Part shown: in pieces, positions 8,080 to 16,047 of the stretch
How positions within the stretch are numbered: position 1 is the first letter of the stretch
How the letters are laid out: the number at the start of each line of letters is the position of its first letter
Origin: Pyrinomonadaceae bacterium
Lineage (GTDB): Bacteria > Acidobacteriota > Blastocatellia > Pyrinomonadales > Pyrinomonadaceae
Direction: 5' to 3'
Assembly (NCBI GenBank): GCA_019694355.1
Contig: JAIBCB010000001.1
Span: 711,001 to 775,000 of the forward strand
DNA length: 64,000 bases
Made by a program: the position numbers and the translations under genes
Notes under the pieces: model-generated
The model's database searches: none
What the model was told of the DNA's origin: nothing
The model's input: only the letters and a program-made list of their open reading frames with translations

Positions 8080-8861
8080 GATTTGACGGGAAGACGATCG
8101 TCGTAACGGGTGGAGCACTCGGTATCGGGGAAGCCGCATCTAGGTTGCTTGCGGAACGCGGCAGCCAAGTCTCTATCGTTGATTGGGACGACGAAGCAGG
8201 GAACGCGACTTGCGCAGCGATCGAAAAGGGCGGCGGCAGGGCGATCTTTACTAAAGCGGATGTCTCTGATAGGACAGCGGTCGAAAATGCGATCGCTAGT
8301 ACGATCGAGACTTTTGGCGGGATCGACGGCTTGATAGTCAGCGCCGGCATCCAGCGATATGGAACCGCATTGACCACTTCTGACGACCAATGGGACGAGG
8401 TCCTGGGCGTGAATCTGAAGGGAGCGTGGAACGCTGCACGAGCGGTCATCCCGCATCTGCAAAGGGCCGGGAAAGGCAGTATCGTCAATGTTTCTTCAGT
8501 CCAGGCCCTTGCAAGTCAGCAGAACGTGCTTGCATATACGGTCAGCAAACACGCGCTGCTTGGGCTTACGCGGTCTATCGCGATGGATTTCGCAAAGGAA
8601 AACATTAGGGCAAATGCTGTTTGTCCGGGGACTGTGGATACGCCAATGCTGCGTTGGGCCGCATCGCTAGATCCGGATCCACAGTCGGTTTATGACGCAT
8701 GCAGCCAAATGCACCCACTCGGTCGAATAGCAAGTCCGAAGGAGATAGCCGAAGTTGCATTATTTCTGGCACACGAAAGTTCGTCTTTTGTAACCGGCTC
8801 TGTCTGGACGGCGGACGGCGGATTGTTGACACAGATCGGCGGCGTTCCGCAAACAAATTGA
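8076..8861 (+). CDS. SDR-family dehydrogenase (sugar-acid type)
   Basis: A classical short-chain dehydrogenase/reductase of 261 residues. The nucleotide loop is TGGALGIG (residues 11-18), Asp36 in VDWDD after strand 2 favours NAD+, and the catalytic set is Asn114, Ser140/Ser141, Tyr154 and Lys158 (YTVSK). The usual NNAG is replaced by VSAG. It is translationally coupled to the symporter and sits in a locus with an acid-sugar dehydratase and an FAH hydrolase. Oxidation of a sugar, a sugar lactone precursor or a 2-keto-3-deoxy acid is therefore the likely task. A second SDR lies at the far end of the locus (22723). Family certain, substrate inferred. Confidence 0.85.
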   Translation: MRFDGKTIVVTGGALGIGEAASRLLAERGSQVSIVDWDDEAGNATCAAIEKGGGRAIFTKADVSDRTAVENAIASTIETFGGIDGLIVSAGIQRYGTALTTSDDQWDEVLGVNLKGAWNAARAVIPHLQRAGKGSIVNVSSVQALASQQNVLAYTVSKHALLGLTRSIAMDFAKENIRANAVCPGTVDTPMLRWAASLDPDPQSVYDACSQMHPLGRIASPKEIAEVALFLAHESSSFVTGSVWTADGGLLTQIGGVPQTN

Positions 8862-8882
8862 GAAAAATGAGGCGACAACCTT

Positions 8883-9929
8883 ATGAGTGATTCATCTTCA
8901 GCAGAACAAACGAAAGCCCATCCGGAGATAACGCAGTACCTGCCGCCTCCGGGGCTTGATGCCGCACTGGCGGCCGTTCCATTGGTCCGTGCCGATAAGT
9001 ATCCGGCAAAGATCGGCTATCTCACGAACTATAGCTTTCACATTTGGTATCAGATCGTGATCGAGATCTTAAAGAGGCGAGGTGGACAGTATCGATCGGA
9101 GATCGTCATTAAAGACGCGGAATTGAGTGTCGAACGGCAGATCGAGCAAGCAAGGGAACTCGTCGAGGAGGTCGATGTGATCATCCTTACACCGGCAGCG
9201 ACCGAAGGCCTCGAAGAGATCTTAAAGATCGCCGAAGCGGCTGACACTCCGGTCGTCGTCGAAGCAAATCCTGTAGAAGGGATGAGCACGCTCGTTGCTA
9301 TCTGCGACTACGATGCCGGATACGATATGGGCGTCTGGATAGGACGGAATGTCGTAGCTGCAAATGGCGCGCTGAGGATACTCGACGTTGGGCTTCCCAC
9401 CTTGCGGCCGTGTTTGCTTCGCAGCGAAGGATTTGCCGACGGAGTTCGCAGCATTCAACCGGACGCGGTCGTTGTGGCATCAATAAACGGAGAAGCTACT
9501 CCGTCCATTGCCCGCCGAATCGCCCTTGAAACGCTCAAAGAAACCGGAGACGTCGATGTGATCTTCGCTATGGATGATGAAACCGGACAAGGAGCGTATC
9601 AGGGGTACCTAGATGCGGGCTTCGACCCACAGACCGTGACGATCGCAGGGTTTGGCCTTGCGGGAGAGCACGAAAAGGACTGGCTGCTAGAGCGAAAAGC
9701 CCTAAAGGTGAGCGCCGCTATGTTCCCTGAATATGTCGGCCTTCGCTGCATTGACGGAGCGGTCAGATTGTTCAACGGTGACGCAGTTCCTGTAAGAGAT
9801 GTGATCCCGACAATACCAATGACGGTTGAATTGCTTGAGATCTACTACTCAAAAAAGGATGGTGTTTGGACGCCGAACTTGAATGCGATCGGAGCTATTC
9901 CGACAAAAGGCGAGTGCACGAAGATTTAA
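8883..9929 (+). CDS. Periplasmic-binding-protein-fold sugar-binding protein without signal peptide
   Basis: The 348-residue product has the type I periplasmic binding fold of the RbsB/LacI sensor family. It shows AKIGYLTNYSFHIWYQIVIEIL at strand 1, a VIILTPAATEGLEEIL segment, TPVVVEAN, DYDAGYDMGVWIGRNV, a hinge at SEGFADGVRSI, then VDVIFAMDDETGQGAYQGYLDAGF and VTIAGFG. The N-terminus is hydrophilic (SDSSSAEQTKAHPEITQ) with no signal peptide, lipobox or membrane segment, and no DNA-binding domain. No ABC permease or ATPase is nearby. As written it should be cytoplasmic, perhaps a sugar sensor or a part of a signalling pair. The alternative is a mis-set start, but no in-frame upstream start gives a signal peptide. 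It lies between the SDR and the TonB receptor on the same strand. Confidence 0.72.
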   Translation: MSDSSSAEQTKAHPEITQYLPPPGLDAALAAVPLVRADKYPAKIGYLTNYSFHIWYQIVIEILKRRGGQYRSEIVIKDAELSVERQIEQARELVEEVDVIILTPAATEGLEEILKIAEAADTPVVVEANPVEGMSTLVAICDYDAGYDMGVWIGRNVVAANGALRILDVGLPTLRPCLLRSEGFADGVRSIQPDAVVVASINGEATPSIARRIALETLKETGDVDVIFAMDDETGQGAYQGYLDAGFDPQTVTIAGFGLAGEHEKDWLLERKALKVSAAMFPEYVGLRCIDGAVRLFNGDAVPVRDVIPTIPMTVELLEIYYSKKDGVWTPNLNAIGAIPTKGECTKI

Positions 9930-9980
9930 GTTTTTGGAATTTTCTAAAAAAATGACGCGAGGATCCGCGGGAGGCAAGAT

Positions 9981-12900
9981 ATGAAGACAGGAATTTTTAA
10001 TGAGATCGCAAAAGCGGTGACTGCCATCGCCATTACGTTGACGCTCTCGATAGTCGCGTTCGCCCAGTCGAACACCGGAACGATCACCGGCACCGTTCAG
10101 GATGCGAATGGAGCTGCGGTTCCAAACGCGAGTGTCAAGGTTACGAACGTCGGCACGAACGAGACCAAGACGGTGGTGACGGACAGCAACGGAGTTTATA
10201 TCGCACCATCGCTTTCAAATGGGGTTTACAAGGTTAGTGCAACGGCCTCGGGGTTCCAGCCGACGACCGTTACTGACGCAAGACTTGCTGTTGGCGACAC
10301 TCTAAGGGTCAACATTTCGGTGAAGGTTCAGGGTGTGGAGGCCACGGTCGAAGTTACAGCAGACCAGACACCGACTGATACCGAGACGGCTACTCTTGGC
10401 GATACTGTCCTTCAGGCACGCATTCAGGATAACCCTGTAAATGGACGCGACTTCACGCAACTCCTTGCTACCGTTCCCGGATCGGTCCAGACGACCAACC
10501 AGTTCCAGACAGCCATCAATGGAATCCCATCAACCTTTGGCGGGTCAAGCGTTCTTGTTGACGGCGTCGATGCGAGCCGCGTGGATGTCAACGGAACCTC
10601 GAACGTGCTGGGCAGGATCGAATCGCGCGTTAACCGCGTGAGTATGGACAGCATTCAGGAAGTTCAGGTGCTGGAACAGAACTACTCGGCCCAGTATGGC
10701 CAAGCACTCGGCGCCGTGATAAATCCGATCACCAAATCGGGAACGAACGATCTGCACGGGAGCATATTTGAGTATTTTCGTAACGAAGGCTTGGATGCGG
10801 GTGATGCCCTTGCAGGAAAGCAGCGATTTCGGCTCAATCAGTTCGGCGGAAATCTGAGCGGCCCGATCGCGAAGGATAAGTGGTTCTTCTTTGCAAACTA
10901 CGAAGGCGTCCGCCAGACCCGCGGCCAAACATTTAACCAGCTCGTTTATACACAGCTGTTCAGAAACGGCTTGGCACCGGCGCTCAGGCCGCTGGTTGAC
11001 ACAATTCCTTTACCTCAACGGCCGTATATTCAACCATTGACCGGCCTTGTCGATCCTAACCTTGGCGAATATCAAGCTCAGCGGATCGCTAAACTTAGAG
11101 AGGACACCGGCTCAGTAAAGATCGATTTTCAGCAGAGTGATAAAAGCAGATTCTCTGCCCGTTACAACATCAATGATTCCAACACCACTACACCGTATGG
11201 TGTTGGCCTCGGCCAAGTCGCACCGGGCAAACTGCGGGTGCAGCTCTTTAAGTTCGCCCACAATTACGCATTTAACGCGAGTACGACGAATGAATTTGGT
11301 TTCGGGATCAATCATAACTTTACGGATGTTGGAGCCGGTGACGAACAGTTTCCGCGAATCGATCTTTCATTCGTAGATTTTAGGATCGCGACGCCCGGCC
11401 CGGCGCAGTTCAGTCAGCGAAGAACCGGTGTTGTGTATCAATTTCTCGATACGATGACGATGATCCGGGGCGATCACACGCTTAAATTCGGGACAGACAT
11501 CCGACTTAATCGACGGGCGGCCCTCTCGAGGGAGCAGTACACGCTCACATTCTTTGGCCTCGCGGGCGGCCCGGGATCAACGAGTTTCCAAGCTAACGAG
11601 CCTTTTGTGATCTCGCGTGGTGGAAATCCTGATCTTGACTACGCTAATGAGAATTTTGCCTTCTTCATCAATGACAACTGGCGCGCACATCCGCGGCTTT
11701 CGCTCAATCTCGGGCTTCGGTACGACGTGAGCACCGTGAGCCGTGAAAAGAATGGACTGCTTCAGAATTTTGACCTTACGACGATGAATTACACGCCGCA
11801 GGGCCAAAAGATCCACAATGTGGACAAGAACAACTTCGGTCCGCGAGTTGGTTTTGCATTTGATGTCTTCGGCAACACGAAAACGGTCATTCGAGTCGGG
11901 TATGGAATTTTCTATAACAGAGAGTTGCCCGCGAGCTACGGCTCGCCCGCAGCGAACTCTTTCCCACAGACGCAAACGAACCTTTTCGACTGGCTTTTCT
12001 GTGCCACGCCGCCGCCGACGTTCTCGTATCCGGTTGATCCCAGAGTCTTTGATTGCGGTGTGTCATCGGCTTATGTCATCGAGCGCGATCTGAAGACCGC
12101 GATGGCGCAGCATTGGTCACTTGGCATTCAACAGAACATCGGCTTTGGCACCATTCAGGCTGCGTATGTTGGCAATCACGTGACTCACATTCTTACAGAT
12201 GGTGTGGTATCGCCCAGGAACATCAATAGGGCAGATCCGGTTAGCGGCGTTCGTCCTCTCACGAGTAGATTTGGCGACATTTACGCCGTCGGCGGATATC
12301 CGCAGTCGAACTACAATGCGATGCAATTGACGTTTAGGCGCAACCTGACGAATGGCCTTAGATTCAATGCCAACTACACGTGGTCGCACACGATCGACGA
12401 TGTTGTCGGGTTCTTTAAGGACTATCAGGACGAGAACAACGCACAGGCAGAACGAGCCAGCTCGGATCAGGATGTACGCCATAACTTCACACTTGATGCA
12501 GGCTACGACCTCAAGTTCCGAAAATGGTTCGGAAATGGTCCAAAATGGTTGATCGACGGATGGCAGATCAATTCGATCGTCCAGATCCGCAGCGGACTAC
12601 CTGTCACGATCACGAGAACAGGCGGGATCTTTTCCGGGTTTTCCTTCCGGCCGAATATCGTCCCGGGAGTTGATCAATATTGTCAGCCATACAGCGTACC
12701 GAACTGCCAATTCAATCCTGCCGCGTTCTCGGATCCAGGTCCGGGCGTATTCGGTAACGCAGGTCGAAATATCCTCCGCGGACCAGGTTTCGCACAGGTT
12801 GATGCATCGCTATTTAAGAACACTCAGCTTACGGAACGGATGTCGCTGAATTTGAGGATCGAGGTCTTCAACCTCTTCAATAGAGCGAACTATGCGGATC

Positions 12901-13046
12901 CTTCGGGCGGTATCTCCTGCGGCGGTTCGGTCGGTGCTTGTTCGGCCTTCGGACGCAGTACATCGACAGTCGGAAACCAGCTTGGCGGTTTGCTCGGATT
13001 TGGCGGCCCGAGACAAGTCCAGCTCTCCGCCCGGTTGAATTTCTGA
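9981..13046 (+). CDS. TonB-dependent receptor with carboxypeptidase-like N-terminal domain (Oar type)
   Basis: A 1021-residue outer-membrane receptor. Residues 1-29 are a signal peptide ending in AFAQ. Residues about 33-125 are a carboxypeptidase regulatory-like beta-sandwich (GTITGTVQDANGAAVPNASV). About 140-245 is the plug (PVNGRDFTQLLATVPG ... VLVDGVDASRVDVNG). The rest is a 22-strand-type barrel rich in NFGPRVGFAFD-like strands, ending in the aromatic terminal residue Phe (SARLNF) expected for BAM-dependent insertion. Acidobacteria carry many such Oar-like receptors without SusD partners, and none is found here. GGGAGG precedes the start. Placed before exported glycosidases, it probably brings oligosaccharides across the outer membrane. 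A hairpin follows the gene. Confidence 0.88.
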   Translation: MKTGIFNEIAKAVTAIAITLTLSIVAFAQSNTGTITGTVQDANGAAVPNASVKVTNVGTNETKTVVTDSNGVYIAPSLSNGVYKVSATASGFQPTTVTDARLAVGDTLRVNISVKVQGVEATVEVTADQTPTDTETATLGDTVLQARIQDNPVNGRDFTQLLATVPGSVQTTNQFQTAINGIPSTFGGSSVLVDGVDASRVDVNGTSNVLGRIESRVNRVSMDSIQEVQVLEQNYSAQYGQALGAVINPITKSGTNDLHGSIFEYFRNEGLDAGDALAGKQRFRLNQFGGNLSGPIAKDKWFFFANYEGVRQTRGQTFNQLVYTQLFRNGLAPALRPLVDTIPLPQRPYIQPLTGLVDPNLGEYQAQRIAKLREDTGSVKIDFQQSDKSRFSARYNINDSNTTTPYGVGLGQVAPGKLRVQLFKFAHNYAFNASTTNEFGFGINHNFTDVGAGDEQFPRIDLSFVDFRIATPGPAQFSQRRTGVVYQFLDTMTMIRGDHTLKFGTDIRLNRRAALSREQYTLTFFGLAGGPGSTSFQANEPFVISRGGNPDLDYANENFAFFINDNWRAHPRLSLNLGLRYDVSTVSREKNGLLQNFDLTTMNYTPQGQKIHNVDKNNFGPRVGFAFDVFGNTKTVIRVGYGIFYNRELPASYGSPAANSFPQTQTNLFDWLFCATPPPTFSYPVDPRVFDCGVSSAYVIERDLKTAMAQHWSLGIQQNIGFGTIQAAYVGNHVTHILTDGVVSPRNINRADPVSGVRPLTSRFGDIYAVGGYPQSNYNAMQLTFRRNLTNGLRFNANYTWSHTIDDVVGFFKDYQDENNAQAERASSDQDVRHNFTLDAGYDLKFRKWFGNGPKWLIDGWQINSIVQIRSGLPVTITRTGGIFSGFSFRPNIVPGVDQYCQPYSVPNCQFNPAAFSDPGPGVFGNAGRNILRGPGFAQVDASLFKNTQLTERMSLNLRIEVFNLFNRANYADPSGGISCGGSVGACSAFGRSTSTVGNQLGGLLGFGGPRQVQLSARLNF

Positions 13047-13108
13047 TCTTTTGAAGCCGGTCCTACCGTCCGTATTTGGCGGTTCGGAGGGAAGGGTCGG
13101 CTCACGGG

Positions 13109-13152
13109 TGTCCCGCACCATAGAGGCTGCACAAACTCTTGCGTGCGGGACA
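13109..13152 (+). other. Hairpin between the receptor and glycosidase genes
   Basis: TGTCCCGCAC (13109-13118) and GTGCGGGACA (13143-13152) form a perfect 10-bp stem. The 24-base loop contains a further AGAG/CTCT pairing. No T-tract follows, so it is not a standard terminator. It may partly attenuate or stabilise the transcript between the receptor and the downstream enzymes (inference). Confidence 0.5.
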
Positions 13153-13196
13153 GCTTTCCCAACTTGGTTTCGAAGGACATAAAGCAGCTCGAGGTG

Positions 13197-16031
13197 ATGA
13201 ATAAAAGATTTGCCGTTCCGATCCTAGCCATTCTCGCTCTCCTCCCACTATTTGGGCTCGGTCAGGATAAGGTGCCTGACAGCTCGATAAAGACGATCTA
13301 CATTACACCCACATCCCATTACGACTTTGGCTTTGTCGAGCCGCCGGATGCGGTTCGCGAACGGGCTGCGAGACATATCGACGAGGTTATTCGCGTCGCC
13401 GAATCGGACCCAAACTTTCGATGGACCATTGAGAGTGTTTGGCAAGTAAATGAGTGGCTTAAAAGAGCGGTAAAACCGACGTCCGTTCTCCCAAATGACC
13501 GAAAAAAGATCGCTCGCCTGATGAACTTGATAAGGTCCGGCCGCGTAGCATTGTCGATGTCGTGGGGCAGTATGCATACGGATTTTATGGGCGCTGAAGA
13601 GTTGAATCGCCTTTTCCTTGACTATGCAAAGCTTCGCCTCACATACGGAATAAGCTCAGAGTTCGCTCTTATGGATGATGTTCCCGGACATCCCTCAACT
13701 ATACCGAGCGTCTTGGCTGGCAGCGGCGGTAAATATCTGGTCATCGGTGCAAACACATTTATCAACAACGCAACATCTCTTGCACCAGGAAACGTACCGT
13801 TCTATTGGCAATCACCGGATGGAAGCAAGGTTCTAACTTGGATAACGCAAAGTCCGCGAGGCGGCTATACGGAGGCCTTGACAGACTATTTTCTTGACCC
13901 GTATTCACTCGACCCATACACCGATCGTACGCCTTTCGAAATGTTCGAGCCGAACCTTGCCGAAAAGCAAAACCCGCTACAGAGAATGGAATTCGGTGTA
14001 AAGGCCCTTCTAGATCGCTACAACAAGGCGGGCTACAAATACGACGCCGTGATGACGATCTATGCACACGATTTCATCGAGCCCGACTATGTTAAGAATC
14101 TGGAGCGAGCCGTCAACCTTTGGAATTCAAAGCATAAGGGCGTGCGGCTCAAGATCGCGACGCCTCCTGAATTCTTAGACCATATTGAAAGCAAGTACGG
14201 CCCGCAGATACCGACATTTCGTGGCGAATGGTCGGGGTTGTGGAGCGAGGCAAAAACGCAATCGCCAAGGATATCGGCCATTGCTCGTTACGATCACGAT
14301 CACGTTCCTGTCGCCGAAACACTCTGGAGTGCGGTCGCTATGACCCGCCGGATCCCGTTTCCCGCCGGCAATTTGACCGAGCTTTACGACCTGATGTTCA
14401 CATATGATGAGCATAGCGGCGCCGGAAATACGGGTTGGCCCCAACTCAACAAGGCCGAGGCACTAAGCGAACAAAATCGTCAATACGTAGATATGGCGAT
14501 AGCCGGAAAAGCTTCGGTCGATAGACTGCTGAACACAGGTATCAAGACTCTCGTTCAATCGTCGAGATACGACGATCCTCAGACAGTTCCTGCCGATCGT
14601 TGGTTCTCGGTCGTTTATAACGGATTGTCCTGGACTCGGGATGATGTCGTCCGTCTCAGGCCGCCCCGGAAGGACACTAAGATCGTAAGGGTCCGCGACG
14701 TGGTATCCAAAGCGGACATTGCCTTCGACATTGACGAGAAAGGCAATGCCGTCTTTATTGCAAAGCAAATACCGGCGTTCGGCTATAAGACATTCGCGAT
14801 CGAAATCGAACCCGGAACGGCAACCTCAACCTTGCGAACGGTCTCGTCAAATGAGATCAAGAACGATCGCTTCAGCGTTCGGGTCAACAAGAAAGGATCG
14901 ATCGAGAGCATCTTTGATAAGTTGGCCGGACGTGATCTTGTCAATCCGAACGGCGAAATGCCGTTCAATGAACTGCTTCGAGTCGAAGGCAGCGATGCAT
15001 CAACCGTTGTTTATCCAGAAGAGCCGAATGTCTTAGTGAGAGCCGGTGACGTGATGTCTGAGATCGTGATCCGGCGTCCACGTTCGGTTTTTCCTAGCAC
15101 AAGATTGACGATCTACAAGGGAATCGGCGAAGTTCAGATCCGAAATGAGCTCGATCCAACGGAAATGCCATTTGTGGGCGGAAACGGCAACTGGAGCGAT
15201 TCTTACTATTTCGCCTTTCCAATGAACGTTGCAAAAGACGGCCTCAAAGTGATCCGTGGCGGACAAAAGTGGCTGGACACACTTCCTGACGACTACCTGC
15301 TGGGTGCCCGACGGGATTCGGTCACGACACAACATATTATTGGACTTACGAACGGCTCGACTACGGCCTATATAGCCCATCGCCAAGCCTTTTACTGGGT
15401 GTTCGCCGGCTACGTAAGCACAAAAGTGCGGGCGATGAATGCACCCAAAGAGTTTCCCGCTCTTTATACCGGTAAATGGCCGCTACCTGAGGCTACGCTC
15501 TATTCTCGTGCGATCCGCCACGGTTCGCAGGCCGATACTAACGACCTTGGCGTCGTAAATATGCCGACAGTTGAGCCGGGAATGTCCGGCCGATATGTTT
15601 ATGAATATGCGGTCGCGGGTGGAAGTACGCGTGATGATGTCGTCGCGAAACGCCTCGGCCAGGCTCTTAATCTTCCGTTGATCGCAGAATACGTACAGGT
15701 GCCGCCTTCAAGTTCTAAGGAAGGCTATTTTGCCATCGATCAGCCAAATGTGGAGATAGTCACCGTTAAACCGGCCGCATACAATTCAGCCCGCGGCGAC
15801 GTAAGTGCATCGCCTCTTGATCCGCCGATCAACAAGACTTTCGTCATTCGCGTGCAGGAGTTTGCTGGAAAGAAGACATCTGCGACGATTACGCTTCCGG
15901 CGAAGATCCGATCCGCCACAATGGTCGATCTTACTGAGAGCAAAGTTCTAGGTGACATCGCGCAGATATCGCCGTTGACCATCAACCTGCAGCCATACCA
16001 GACCGCAACGATCCGCGTAGTTGTGCAGTAG
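13197..16031 (+). CDS. Exported GH38-family alpha-mannosidase-like glycoside hydrolase
   Basis: From ATG 13197 the product has 944 residues, beginning with a signal peptide (about 1-22, PLFGLGQ). The N-terminal half is a GH38 domain. His41-x-Asp43 in PTSHYDFGF are the expected zinc ligands. Asp161 in MDDVPGHPS matches the zinc-bound nucleophile of the family (DPFGHS in typical members), and a YAHDFIEPDY segment and RGEWSGLWSE follow. The C-terminal half is beta-rich (about 480-940), as in GH38 enzymes. GH38 enzymes cleave alpha-mannosides with retention and need a divalent metal. The frame opens at 13143, but the signal peptide sets the start at 13197 (GAGGTGATG; a GTG at 13194 is also in frame). 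The divergence of the core motif leaves mannoside specificity unproved. It is followed by the Tat-exported glycosidase after 16 bases. Confidence 0.78.
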   Translation: MNKRFAVPILAILALLPLFGLGQDKVPDSSIKTIYITPTSHYDFGFVEPPDAVRERAARHIDEVIRVAESDPNFRWTIESVWQVNEWLKRAVKPTSVLPNDRKKIARLMNLIRSGRVALSMSWGSMHTDFMGAEELNRLFLDYAKLRLTYGISSEFALMDDVPGHPSTIPSVLAGSGGKYLVIGANTFINNATSLAPGNVPFYWQSPDGSKVLTWITQSPRGGYTEALTDYFLDPYSLDPYTDRTPFEMFEPNLAEKQNPLQRMEFGVKALLDRYNKAGYKYDAVMTIYAHDFIEPDYVKNLERAVNLWNSKHKGVRLKIATPPEFLDHIESKYGPQIPTFRGEWSGLWSEAKTQSPRISAIARYDHDHVPVAETLWSAVAMTRRIPFPAGNLTELYDLMFTYDEHSGAGNTGWPQLNKAEALSEQNRQYVDMAIAGKASVDRLLNTGIKTLVQSSRYDDPQTVPADRWFSVVYNGLSWTRDDVVRLRPPRKDTKIVRVRDVVSKADIAFDIDEKGNAVFIAKQIPAFGYKTFAIEIEPGTATSTLRTVSSNEIKNDRFSVRVNKKGSIESIFDKLAGRDLVNPNGEMPFNELLRVEGSDASTVVYPEEPNVLVRAGDVMSEIVIRRPRSVFPSTRLTIYKGIGEVQIRNELDPTEMPFVGGNGNWSDSYYFAFPMNVAKDGLKVIRGGQKWLDTLPDDYLLGARRDSVTTQHIIGLTNGSTTAYIAHRQAFYWVFAGYVSTKVRAMNAPKEFPALYTGKWPLPEATLYSRAIRHGSQADTNDLGVVNMPTVEPGMSGRYVYEYAVAGGSTRDDVVAKRLGQALNLPLIAEYVQVPPSSSKEGYFAIDQPNVEIVTVKPAAYNSARGDVSASPLDPPINKTFVIRVQEFAGKKTSATITLPAKIRSATMVDLTESKVLGDIAQISPLTINLQPYQTATIRVVVQ

Positions 16032-16047
16032 CAAGGATTTATAGTTT

